A program made the position numbers and the translations under genes. Below are positions 55,387-63,964 of a stretch of DNA of 64,000 nucleotides, piece after piece (position 1 is the first letter of the stretch; the number at the start of each line of letters is the position of its first letter). Location of the stretch: NCBI GenBank assembly GCA_963778025.1, contig CAVZTA010000019.1, positions 434,001 to 498,000 of the forward strand. Reading direction: 5' to 3'. The notes under the pieces are model-generated. The model was not told the DNA's origin and did not search any database. It was given only the letters and a program-made list of their open reading frames with translations. Source of the DNA: CAVZTA01 sp963778025 (lineage in GTDB: Bacteria > Chloroflexota > Limnocylindria > Limnocylindrales > CSP1-4).

Positions 55387-56182
55387 GCCCTGCGGTCCGC
55401 TCGAGGCGCTCGCTCAGCGAGGCCAGCTGATCGACGCTGCCGATCCGGTGCACCTGCTCCAGATCCTCCCGCGCCCGCAATCGGGCCGCGGCCCAGATCC
55501 GCGCGGCGCTGTCGTCGGGAGCCGCGACGTCCGCGTCCGCGGCGCGAGCCGCCGCGATCCCGTCCCGCAGCTGCGCCGTAGTCCGCTCGATCGCGTCCGC
55601 CCGGCGTCGGATGTAGCCACGTGCCGCGTCCTCGGACGGCGGCTGGCCCTCGAGCAGGCTCGCCACCTCCGTGAGCGCCAGGTGCGCGGCCGTGACCGCA
55701 GGACCGGCGAGCGGCGCCCGCGGCTCCTCGCGGAGCGGCAGCAGCGCCGCGTACGCGGAGGTCAGTCGGGCGACCTCCGGATCGGTCACGTCGAGCAGGG
55801 TCCCGTCGCCGATCGTCCGCCGCCGGTCGACGCTCCGTCGTCGCTCGCCGACCGAGCGCGCCATCCGCTGCGCCGGCAGCGCCAGGCCGAGCGCCAGCAG
55901 CACGACCCCCAGAGCGAGCGGCGCGATGCCGCCGCCGAGGACCGCCCAGGCCAGGCCCGCCACGCCCGCGACCACGAGCGCGACGTCGAAGGCGCCCGAA
56001 CGCTCATCGGAAGGCTCACCGAACAGGTCGTCGACGAGGTCGTCCAGCTCATCGCGATCGCGCGCCGGCCGGATGAGCGAGCGGAGCGGGCCCGGATCAG
56101 GCGGCACGACGAGGAAGCGCGCTTCCGCACGCTGCTCCCCCGGGTCGAGCGCCGTGGCCATCGGACCCGTCACCGCCGTCAT
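55373..56182 (-). CDS. Two-TM protein of unknown function, partner of the repeat protein
   Basis: A 269-aa protein. An acidic N-terminus (RDRDELDDLVDDLFGEPSDE) is followed by a TM hairpin at about 68-105 (VALVVAGVAGLAWAVL; LALGVVLLALGLALP). A basic stretch (RSVGERRRSVDRRRTIG) and a long helical C-terminal half follow (ARGYIRRRADAIERTTAQLR; RLRAREDLEQVHRIGSVDQL). No family recognised. It overlaps the repeat-protein gene by 14 bp and is divergent from the MoxR operon (190-bp gap), so the two units may share a promoter region. Confidence 0.65.
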   Translation of the reverse strand: MTAVTGPMATALDPGEQRAEARFLVVPPDPGPLRSLIRPARDRDELDDLVDDLFGEPSDERSGAFDVALVVAGVAGLAWAVLGGGIAPLALGVVLLALGLALPAQRMARSVGERRRSVDRRRTIGDGTLLDVTDPEVARLTSAYAALLPLREEPRAPLAGPAVTAAHLALTEVASLLEGQPPSEDAARGYIRRRADAIERTTAQLRDGIAAARAADADVAAPDDSAARIWAAARLRAREDLEQVHRIGSVDQLASLSERLERTAGHERD

Positions 56183-56372
56183 GCCCCCTCGGACGTCATG
56201 CCCCTAGACGCGCCACGTCCGGTTCTGTGACAGCGTCCCACGTTGCTTCCGGGCGGGTTCGTAGGCGGGACTCAGGAGACTCCCAGCGACGGCCGGGACG
56301 ATGCGGATGGGTGGACCACCGCCCGAGCCATCCGCCATCGCTACGCCCGGGTCCGCCGGGCGGGAGGTCCCA

Positions 56373-57449
56373 GTGACTGAATCGTTCCAGCCCGCCACCG
56401 CCCCGACGCCGATCCCGACGGAGCAGCCGTCGCCGAAGCCGGCGCCGCTCCCCGTCCTCGACGGCCGCACGACCAGCGAGGCCGTCCTGTTCGAGATCCG
56501 GCGTGTGATCGTCGGCCAGGACCAGATGCTGGAGCGCGTGCTCGTGGCCCTGCTGAGCGGCGGTCACCTTCTCCTCGAGGGCGTCCCGGGCCTCGCCAAG
56601 ACCCTGACCATCAAGACCCTCGCCGACGTCCTCGACGCGAGCTTCCGGCGCATCCAGTTCACGCCCGACCTCGTCCCGGCCGACCTCGTGGGCACGCGCA
56701 TCTACCGCCCCGACCGCCACGGCTTCGACACCGAGCTCGGCCCGGTCTTCGCCAACTTCCTCCTCGCCGACGAGATCAACCGCGCTCCGGCCAAGGTCCA
56801 GTCCGCCCTGCTCGAGGTGATGCAGGAGCGCCAGGTCACGATCGGCCCCGAGACCTTCGCGGTCCCCAAGCCGTTCCTCGTGATGGCGACCCAGAACCCC
56901 ATCGAGTCCGAGGGCACCTACCCCCTGCCCGAGGCCCAGGTCGACCGGTTCATGATGAAGGTCGTCGTCGGCTACCCGACCGCCCGCGAGGAGTCGCTCG
57001 TCGTCGAGCGCTCGCTGCGCCCGACCCCCGACGTCCTGCCCATCCTGACCGCCGACGGCCTCGCCGACCTCCAGGCGCTGACCCGTGAGGTCTACGTGGA
57101 CGGCGCGATCGTCGACTACGCCGTCGCGATGACCGCCGCCACGCGCGACCCGGGCATCGTCGGCCTGCCGCAGGTCAAGCCGTACATCGCGTTCGGCGCC
57201 AGCCCGCGCGGCTCGATCAACCTCGTCCACGCCGCCCGCGCGCTGGCCGTCATCCGCGGCCGCCGGTACGTCATCCCGTCCGACGTGACCGAGCTCGCGC
57301 GCGATGTCCTCCGCCACCGCGTCGTGCCCAGCTTCACGGCCCTCGCCGAGGAAGTCACGGCCGACATGATCCTCGACCGGATCCTGGTCGCCGTCGCCGA
57401 GCCCCGTCTCGCGACCACCGACGTGCTCCGGGCGGAGCGATCGGCATGA
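56373..57449 (+). CDS. MoxR family AAA+ ATPase
   Basis: About 358 aa. A Pro/Thr-rich lead of some 30 residues precedes the ATPase core: Walker A LLEGVPGLAKT, Walker B LLADEINRAPAKVQSALLEV, sensor 1 VMATQNPIESEGTYPLPEAQ and a C-terminal lid domain (AFGASPRGSINLVHAARALA). MoxR ATPases act as chaperones with VWA proteins. GTG start at 56373 has GGGAGGT 6 nt upstream; an in-frame ATG at 56301 has none. Coupled to DUF58 by a 4-bp overlap. Confidence 0.92.
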   Translation: MTESFQPATAPTPIPTEQPSPKPAPLPVLDGRTTSEAVLFEIRRVIVGQDQMLERVLVALLSGGHLLLEGVPGLAKTLTIKTLADVLDASFRRIQFTPDLVPADLVGTRIYRPDRHGFDTELGPVFANFLLADEINRAPAKVQSALLEVMQERQVTIGPETFAVPKPFLVMATQNPIESEGTYPLPEAQVDRFMMKVVVGYPTAREESLVVERSLRPTPDVLPILTADGLADLQALTREVYVDGAIVDYAVAMTAATRDPGIVGLPQVKPYIAFGASPRGSINLVHAARALAVIRGRRYVIPSDVTELARDVLRHRVVPSFTALAEEVTADMILDRILVAVAEPRLATTDVLRAERSA

Positions 57450-58483
57450 CCTTCGCCACACTGGACCGGCCGCGCTCTCCCGCGCAGCCCGGTCCGGGTC
57501 CCACCCCGGAGGCGCTGCTCCGCGCGCTCGACCTGACCGTCGCGCGCCGGATCCGCGGGCTCCTGCCGGGCGAGTTCCGCGCCCACGACCTGGGCGGCGG
57601 CACCGAGCTCGCGCAGGTGCGCCCGTACGAGCCCGGCGACGACGTCCGGCGCATCGACTGGAACGTCACGGCCCGGACCACCATCCCCCACGTCCGGATC
57701 CATGTCCCGGAGCGCGCGCTGACGGCGTGGCTGCTCCTCGACGTGTCGCCGTCCATGACCTTCGGGACCGCCGACCGGCGCAAGGCGGACGTCGCCGAGG
57801 GCGTGGCCCTCGCGGTCGGACACCTCGCGACGCAACGGGGCAACCGCCTTGGCCTGGTCACGTTCGGCGGCCACGAGGAGCGGCGGCTGCCGCCGACCGG
57901 TGGCCGGTTCGGGCGACTCGCGCTGCTGCGGAACGCCCGGCTCGACACCGAGTCGGTCCTGCCGCCCGGGGATCAGCCGTCCACGCTCGCCTCGCTGCGC
58001 GATCGCCTCGCCGGGCGCGACCCGAGCATCACGACCGCGCCGGCGACGGCAGACCGCGCCGGCCAGCCGGTCGGTGTGACCTCCGGGGCGCGTGCGCTCC
58101 GGCTCGTCGCGTCGACCGCCGCACGGGGCGGCCTCGTCGTCCTCGTGTCCGATTTCCGCGGGCCGCGCGACTGGCTCCAGGCCATCGCCGGCGCCGCCGC
58201 CCACCACCACGTCCTCGCCGTCGAGATCCGCGATCCGCGCGAGGACGACCTGCCCGATGTCGGTGAGCTCACGCTCATCGACGCCGAGACCGGTCACGAG
58301 GTCCGCATCGACACCAGCAGCCGGGGACTCCGGCAGCGGTTCGCCGAGGCGGCCTCGGGCGAGCGCGCGTCGCTCGCGACGGACCTGCGGCGGGTGGGGG
58401 TGCGGCACGTCGTCCTGTCCACGTCCGGTGACTGGCTGCGATCCCTCGCGAGCCAGCTCCGCCTCCTGGGGATCGCGTCATGA
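57446..58483 (+). CDS. DUF58 domain-containing protein
   Basis: A 345-aa VWA-like protein of the MoxR locus. The DUF58 core is LAQVRPYEPGDDVRRIDWNV near residue 73, with DVSPSMTFG (a MIDAS-like DxSxS) near 103. No TM helices, unlike many DUF58 proteins. Likely a cytoplasmic partner of MoxR in assembling or regulating envelope VWA proteins. 4-bp overlaps with both neighbours. Confidence 0.9.
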   Translation: MTFATLDRPRSPAQPGPGPTPEALLRALDLTVARRIRGLLPGEFRAHDLGGGTELAQVRPYEPGDDVRRIDWNVTARTTIPHVRIHVPERALTAWLLLDVSPSMTFGTADRRKADVAEGVALAVGHLATQRGNRLGLVTFGGHEERRLPPTGGRFGRLALLRNARLDTESVLPPGDQPSTLASLRDRLAGRDPSITTAPATADRAGQPVGVTSGARALRLVASTAARGGLVVLVSDFRGPRDWLQAIAGAAAHHHVLAVEIRDPREDDLPDVGELTLIDAETGHEVRIDTSSRGLRQRFAEAASGERASLATDLRRVGVRHVVLSTSGDWLRSLASQLRLLGIAS

Positions 58484-59554
58484 GCTTCGCCTCGCCCGAG
58501 CTCCTGCTCGGCCTCCTCCTCATCCCGCTGGGCATCGCCGCGTACCTGTGGTTCCAGCGCCGGCGCTCGCGCTACGCGGTGCGCTTCACGAACGTCGCGC
58601 TGCTCTCGAATCTCGTCCCGAAGTCCCCCGCCTGGCGGCGCCATGTCCCGCCGGCCCTGTACCTCACCGCGATCGGCGCGCTCGTCCTCGCCCTTGCCCG
58701 GCCCTCGATGGTCATGGCGATCCCGCGCGAGGAGGCGACGGTCATCCTCACGATGGACGTCTCGGGCTCGATGATGGCGACCGACGTCTCGCCGACCCGT
58801 CTCGCGGCGGCGCAGCAGGCGGCGGCCGACTTCGTGAACCAGCTGCCCGCGAAGTTCAAGATCGGGCTGGTCGCGTTCTCGACCGCGCCGCGCGTCGTCG
58901 TCTCGCCGACGACCGACCACCAGGCGATCCTCGACGCGCTCGCCGACCTCCGGCCGCAGGGCGGCACGGCGCTGGGCGACGCCATCGAGACCTCGCTCGA
59001 GGCCGCGGGTCTCGACCCGCAGAACCCGACCGGCGCGACCCCGTCGCCGTCGGCCACGCCGGATCCGTCGGCAGTCCGTCCCTCGGGTCGCCCGCGTCGG
59101 CGTCGCCTGATCCGTCCGCCTCGGCGTCGACCGACCCGGCGCAGCAGCCGCTCGTCGCGACGGTGCTCCTGTCGGACGGTGCCAACTCGACCGGTGCGAC
59201 CGAGCCGCTCGATGCGGCCAGCGATGCCGCGGCGCTCGGTGTGCCTGTCTACACCATCGCGCTGGGCACGCAGGACGGCCGAGTGACCGTGCCGGACCCG
59301 CAGAGCGGGCAGATGGTGACGGTGGACGTGCCGCCCGACACCGACACGCTGGCCCAGGTCGCCGAGCTGACCAACGCACGCTTCTTCGAGGCGCCGACGG
59401 CCGATCAGCTGAAGCAGATCTACGACAGTCTCGGCTCGAAGGTCGGATACACGCAGGAGGAACGGGAGGTCACGCAGGCCTTCGCCGCGGCCGGCCTGCT
59501 GTTCGTCCTCGGTGGAGCGGGCCTGGCGATGCCTGGTTCAACCGGTTCCCGTAG
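58480..59554 (+). CDS. VWA domain membrane protein (BatA-like), two frameshifts
   Basis: About 358 aa. N-terminal FASPELLLGLLLIPLGIAAYLW and a second helix around ALYLTAIGALVLALA anchor it. The VWA domain carries MIDAS MDVSGSMMATD and continues KFKIGLVAFSTAPRVVVSPT. A Ser/Pro/Thr/Ala-rich insert interrupts the domain; a slip near 59070 within that insert moves to the frame reading LVATVLLSDGANSTGATEPL. A second slip near 59531 brings a natural end (WFNRFP, TAG 59552-59554) after the last TM helix, rather than the longer frame ending at 59588. Confidence 0.87.
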
Positions 59555-59596
59555 GGCCTCGAACCTGGCCGGTTCGACCGTTCCCTGATCCACCAT

Positions 59597-59630
59597 GCCC
59601 GGCCGGCGTCCTGAGCCGCGCCGGCCGGGC
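59597..59630 (+). terminator. Strong hairpin after the MoxR-DUF58-VWA operon
   Basis: GCCCGGCCGGCG pairs perfectly with CGCCGGCCGGGC (12 bp) across a 10-nt loop, 42 nt after the corrected VWA stop. No long U tract follows, as is usual in very GC-rich genomes. Confidence 0.65.
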
Positions 59631-59753
59631 CCTCATCCCTTGCTGCGGCTCCTGCGGTGCCGATGAGCGGGCACGTGCCGACGCTCCGCGCCGCCCACCA
59701 CCTCCCGCGTCCATCTCTGCCCCGGTCGCGGGGCACCAGCGAAAGGAGCCAGC

Positions 59754-60224
59754 ATGAGCTGGGAAGACATCTCGGCACCGCCGCCGGCGCCGGCGGCGAC
59801 GCCGGAACCGGGGACCGTCGAGCCGGTCCCGACGACGCGGGTGGACGCCCGCCCGTCGGAGGGCTTCAGCCTCCGTCGCGGCATCGCGACGGCGGTCCTC
59901 GCCACCGGACTCCTCGTCCTTGGTGGTGCGGCCGTCGTCAACGCGGCCGATCCGTCGACCTCCCCGACGCCCTCGTCGGGCACGGAGGTCGCACCGGACG
60001 CCACGACGACGCCGTCCCAGACCGATCCATCCCAGGGCGGGTCGGGCACGCAGCCCGACACGCAGGGCCAGGGTCGAGGCCATCACGGCGCCGGCGCCGG
60101 CGCCCAGGGTGGCACCCGCGGTGACTGCCCGAACATGGGTGGTGACCAGGGCTCGAACGGCGGTACCACGCCGACGACGCCCGCACCGTCGACGGCGCCC
60201 TCGGGCGATCCGTCCGACGTCTAG
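59754..60224 (+). CDS. Single-TM protein with low-complexity extracellular tail
   Basis: A 156-aa protein. A Pro/Ala-rich cytoplasmic lead of about 40 residues is followed by one TM helix (GIATAVLATGLLVLGGAAVV) and a Ser/Pro/Thr/Gly/Gln-rich tail. The tail includes a His/Gly patch (GQGRGHHGAGAGAQGG) and one Cys. AAAGGAG lies 7 nt before the ATG. No family recognised. Possibly cell-envelope associated. Confidence 0.65.
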   Translation: MSWEDISAPPPAPAATPEPGTVEPVPTTRVDARPSEGFSLRRGIATAVLATGLLVLGGAAVVNAADPSTSPTPSSGTEVAPDATTTPSQTDPSQGGSGTQPDTQGQGRGHHGAGAGAQGGTRGDCPNMGGDQGSNGGTTPTTPAPSTAPSGDPSDV

Positions 60225-60310
60225 CCGCTAGCGCGCTCCACGGCGGCGATCCGGTCCTCGGGTCGCCGCCGTTCTGTCGTCTTGCGCGTCGCGCTCACCC
60301 TGGGCCGCTC

Positions 60311-60524
60311 GATGACCGCCCGATGTGCATCTTCGGGGCTGGTGCGCGACAAGTCCGGCTCTGAGGCGCTCCCGGCAGGCGTTCGGGCCGTCCATGCACA
60401 CCGGGCGATCATCGGCCGTCATAGGGAGCCCGATGGAGGGCCCACGGCCTCGGCCGGCCACCGTTGCGGCTGGCCAGCCCCCGAAATGCACACCAGCTGA
60501 TCACCCGCGCGGCGAAGCGCGTTG
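60311..60524. repeat. 214-bp repeat, copy 1
   Basis: Nearly identical (about 97%) to 60604-60819; I see about six differences, including two 1-nt indels. Internally it has inverted arms: 60311-60330 (GATGACCGCCCGATGTGCAT) with 60394-60413, and 60324-60342 (TGTGCATCTTCGGGGCTGG) with 60474-60492. It can therefore fold into alternative hairpins. Short frames through it are Arg/Pro-rich shadows. Confidence 0.85.
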
Positions 60525-60603
60525 GGGGCGAGCGGGGCGCGCGGCGAAGCCCGCGCGGCGGGGCAGCCGCGATCGCCTGGGCGAAGCACACGTTGGGTGT
60601 TGC

Positions 60604-60819
60604 GATGACCGCCCGATGTGCATCTTCGGGGCTGGTGCGCGACAAGTCCGGATCTGAGTCGCTCGCCGGCAGGCGTTCGGGCCGTCCATGCACACCGGGC
60701 GATCATCGGCCGTCATGAGGGAGCCCGATGGAGGGCCCACGGCCTCGGCCGGCCAGCGTTGCGGCTGGCCAGCCCCCGAAATGCACACCAGCTGATCACC
60801 CGCGCGGCGAAGCGCGTTG
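60604..60819. repeat. 216-bp repeat, copy 2
   Basis: Second copy, same orientation, offset 293-295 bp from copy 1, with the same inverted arms preserved. The 79-bp spacer and the 76 bp after this copy also share GCGCGGCGA-rich wording, so the duplication may originally have been longer. Confidence 0.85.
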
Positions 60820-60895
60820 AGGGCGAGGCGGGTCGCGCGGCGAGGCTCGCGGGACGCAGCGGGCGGCGCGCGGCGAGGTACCGCGCGCAGCCCCG

Positions 60896-61444
60896 TCAGC
60901 CGGGCCAGCGCTCGTCGAACACGACCTCGTCGCGTGGCAGGCGAGCCTCGCCCGCGGCGCTCTTCGGGCGCTTCGCCGCATCGGTGGGGTGCCCCAGCGC
61001 GACGATCGTGCGGACGTACCGGTCCGGCGGCAGCCCGAGCACCTCGCCGACCGTCGCCCGGACCTCGTCGCGGATCCACGCGATGCCCGCCGCGAGGCCC
61101 AGCATCCCCGCGCCGACGAGCACGCGCTCGGCGACCCGGCCGTCGTCGTAGGCGTCGACCAGCTGGCGATCGCCCGCCGGCAGCACGATCGCGATCGCGG
61201 CCATCGCCGTCTGCAGCGAGCGCGTCTGCGGCGCGGCGACGTCGGCGAGCCGGCGGAGTGCGGCGGTGTCGCGGATGACGATGAAGCGCCACAGCTGCGA
61301 GTTGCCCGCGCTGCCCGACCAGCGCGCGACATCGGCCAGCGCGGCGAGCTCGTCGTCGGCGAGCGGCTCGTCGGTGAACTCGCGGACCTGCCTGGTGCGC
61401 AGGAGCGGGCGAACGCGGTCGAGCGGGCTCACGGGATCGGGCAT
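60896..61444 (-). CDS. Nitroreductase family protein
   Basis: A 182-aa FMN-dependent nitroreductase-fold protein. It has RVRPLLRTRQVREFTDEPLA with the N-terminal FMN-binding Arg, then ARWSGSAGNSQLWRFIVI, and GMLGLAAGIAWIRDE. The C-terminal VRTIVALGHPTDAAKRPKS supplies the second FMN-binding basic residues. It reduces quinone- or nitro-type substrates with NAD(P)H; substrate unknown. It follows the aldolase gene by 11 bp on the same strand. Confidence 0.88.
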   Translation of the reverse strand: MPDPVSPLDRVRPLLRTRQVREFTDEPLADDELAALADVARWSGSAGNSQLWRFIVIRDTAALRRLADVAAPQTRSLQTAMAAIAIVLPAGDRQLVDAYDDGRVAERVLVGAGMLGLAAGIAWIRDEVRATVGEVLGLPPDRYVRTIVALGHPTDAAKRPKSAAGEARLPRDEVVFDERWPG

Positions 61445-61455
61445 CCGACGCCTCC

Positions 61456-62104
61456 TCAGCGCTGGCCGTAGCGGTGGTGGATGAACTCGTGCAGGCGGTC
61501 GATCTCGGTCTGTGGCAGCTGCCGCGGCGTCCCGAGCGAGCGCGCCAGCCACGCGACCCGCGCGCTCTCCTCGACGATCTGGGCCGCGACGAACGCCGCA
61601 TCGACGGTCTCGCCCACGGCATACACGCCGTGGTTGGGCAGCAGGATGGCGCGGTCACCGCCCAGTGCCTCGGGCACGCGTTCGGCGACCGTGTGGATCG
61701 GCGGGTGGCAGGTACTCCATCACGCGGATCGCTCCGCCGAGATACCCGGCGGCCTCGATCTGCAACGGCGGGATCGGCTCGCCCACGATCGCGAACGCGA
61801 CCGCGTGGGGCGAGTGCGTATGGACGAACCCACCCAGGTCCGGACGCGCGCGATAGACCGCGCAGTGGATCGGTGCGTCGACGCTCGGCTTGAGGCCAGG
61901 CCGGGCGGGCCGCCCCGCGAGATCGAGCGCGACGATCGCGTCCTCGGTCAGGTCGTCGTACGGCACACCCGACGGCGTCACGAGCACGCGGTCGCCGAGC
62001 CGGGCACTGATGTTGCCGGACGTCCCGCTCGCGAGGCCGATCGCGAGCATCCGCTGCGCGAGCTCGATGAGCGCGCCGCGAACCGATCCCTCACGCCGCT
62101 CCAT
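61456..62104 (-). CDS. Class II aldolase/adducin family protein, one frameshift
   Basis: About 216 aa, L-fuculose-phosphate aldolase-like. LAIGLASGTSGNISARLGDR is the phosphate-binding region, and FVHTHSPHAVAFA provides Zn-binding His residues. After a slip near 61712 the third His appears in ILLPNHGVYAVGETVDAAF. Zn-dependent retro-aldol cleavage of a sugar phosphate is expected. ATG at 62104 has GAGGTG 6 nt upstream. Divergent from the oxidase gene. Confidence 0.87.
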
Positions 62105-62136
62105 CGACACCTCCGTCCTCGGTACGCTCTGGCGCC

Positions 62137-63423
62137 ATGGTGGCACCCACGACCGCTCCCGTGCCGGCCGCGGGCTCGCTGCCCTCCCCGGCCGGCGCCC
62201 CCGCAGGCGGTCCGGTCGACGTCGCGATCGTCGGCGGCGGCATCGTGGGCCTCGCGACGGCGCTCCGCCTACTGGAGCAACGTCCCGATCTGCGGCTGGT
62301 CATCCTCGAGCGCGAGTCGGAGCTCGCGATGCACCAGTCGGGGCACAACAGCGGCGTCGTCCACGCCGGGCTGTACTACGCGCCCGGCTCGCTGAAGGCG
62401 CGCCTGTGCCGCGAGGGCAAGCGGGAGCTCGAGGCGTTCTGCGACCAGCACGGCATCGCGGTGGAGCGGACGGGCAAGCTGGTCGTGGCGCTGGACGAGT
62501 CGGAGCTGCCGCGATTCGAGGCGCTCCGCGAGCGGGCCGTCGAGAACGAGGTGCCCGGGCTCGAGGTCGTCGGGCCGGAGCGGATGCGCGAGCTCGAGCC
62601 ACATGCCATCGGCATCCGGGCGCTGTGGAGCCCGACCACGGGCATCGTCGACTTCCGGCGCGTCGCGCTCGCCTACGCCCACGAGGTTCGCGCGAAGGGC
62701 GGGACGATCGAGACCGTCGCGCCCGGTGACGGGCATCGAGCGACGCGGCGATGGGTCGCTCGTCCTCGATACGCCCCGGGGCGAGCTCGTCGCCGGTTCG
62801 GTCATCGTGTGCGCCGGGCTGTGGGCCGACCAGGTCGCGGCGTTCACCGGCGATGCGGGCCCGGCGGCCCCGCGCATCATCCCGTTCCGCGGCGATTACT
62901 ACACGCTCACGCCGGCCGCTCGGCCGCTCGTGCGCGGGCCTGATCTATCCCGTCCCCGACCCGCGCTTCCCGTTCCTCGGCGTCCACCTCACGAAGCGTC
63001 ACGACGGCGAGGTGTGGGCCGGTCCGAACGCCGTCCTCGCATTCCGGCGCACCGGCTACCGCCGCCGCGACATCTCGGTGAAGGACCTGGCCGGGGTCGT
63101 GACGTATCCGGGCTTCCTGCGGATGGCGCGTCGCTACTGGCGGACCGGACTCGCCGAGATGTGGCGCGACTGGTCGAAGCGCGCGTTCCTGGCCGAGATC
63201 CAGCGCTACGTGCCGGAGGTCCAGGCGGAGCACCTGGTGTTCGGCCCGTCCGGCGTGCGCGCGCAGGCCCTCGCGCCGGGACGGCACGCTGGTCGACGAC
63301 TTCGACCTCGCCGGGTCGGCCAACGTCCTGCATGTCCGGAACGCCCCGTCACCGGCCGCGACCGCATCGCTGGCCATCGGCCGCGAGCTGGCGGCTCGGG
63401 CGATCGACCGCTTCGGGCTCTGA
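62137..63423 (+). CDS. lhgO: L-2-hydroxyglutarate oxidase, three frameshifts
   Basis: A DAO-family flavoenzyme of about 429 aa. The FAD motif is DVAIVGGGIVGLATALRLL near residue 30. MHQSGHNSGVVHAGLYYAPG is the diagnostic L-2-HG oxidase block. The next pieces are in other frames after slips near 62733, 62945 and 63283: AGSVIVCAGLWADQVAAFTG; YPVPDPRFPFLGVHLTKRHD; and VDDFDLAGSANVLHVRNAPS. The net shift is zero. It oxidises L-2-hydroxyglutarate to 2-oxoglutarate, a metabolite-repair step feeding the respiratory chain. Confidence 0.88.
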
Positions 63424-63441
63424 GGTTCGGCTGCTCGAGCC

Positions 63442-63921
63442 TCAGCGGCCCGCGCGCACCTCGGCCGACCACTCGCGGAGCCGGCCGAGGTGCTCCTCGT
63501 AGTGGTCCGGGCCGACCTTGCGGAGCCACCAGTCGGCGTCCTCGGTCCGGATGTCGAGCTCGTACCACGCGGCCAGCAGCAGCGTTCGGGCGCTGTTCGC
63601 CTGGGTCCAGACGACGGACCACGGCTGGTCGTGGATCGCGGCGAGGAACGCGGCGTTCATCGAATCGATGTCGATGTCCTCGCGCTCATAGGTGCCGGCG
63701 CGGATCCGCTCGAGGCGCGACTTGCCCTGGGCGAGCCACGTCCCGATATGCGCCAGCATGTCCTTCATGCTCCATTCCCGGCCGGGGTCGGCGTAGTAGC
63801 CGTGGCGATCGCGGGCGTCGACGGGGAACGTCGCGCACAGGCGCGCCAGCTCCTCCCAGCGCACGCGTTCGCGCTCGATGTCGTCCAGATACGGGTGGTC
63901 GACGGGCGCCTGGGCAGTCAT
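63442..63921 (-). CDS. DinB/maleylpyruvate isomerase-like four-helix protein
   Basis: About 159 aa from MTAQAPVDHPY. The metal-site region is WSMKDMLAHIGTWLAQGKS, a ClbS/DfsB-MDMPI-like helix, and the end is VGPDHYEEHLGRLREW with two more His. An upstream in-frame ATG at 63966 would overlap the divergent start by 2 bp, so 63921 is preferred. Putative thiol-dependent or protective enzyme; function not assigned. Confidence 0.75.
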   Translation of the reverse strand: MTAQAPVDHPYLDDIERERVRWEELARLCATFPVDARDRHGYYADPGREWSMKDMLAHIGTWLAQGKSRLERIRAGTYEREDIDIDSMNAAFLAAIHDQPWSVVWTQANSARTLLLAAWYELDIRTEDADWWLRKVGPDHYEEHLGRLREWSAEVRAGR

Positions 63922-63964
63922 CCCGGGATTCTGCTCCAAGTCCGGGTGGGCGTACGCTTCGCTC

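Noticed and set aside
53486..55581. Plus-strand open frames opposite the Arg-rich repeat protein
   Set aside because: Their codons do not show the near-total third-position GC seen in the minus frame, and they do not connect to neighbouring genes. The minus frame has a plausible N-terminus and overlaps an operon partner.
60311..60819. CRISPR array or tandem satellite
   Set aside because: Only two copies of more than 200 bp, no short regular spacers, no cas genes; internal inverted arms point to a different kind of repeat.
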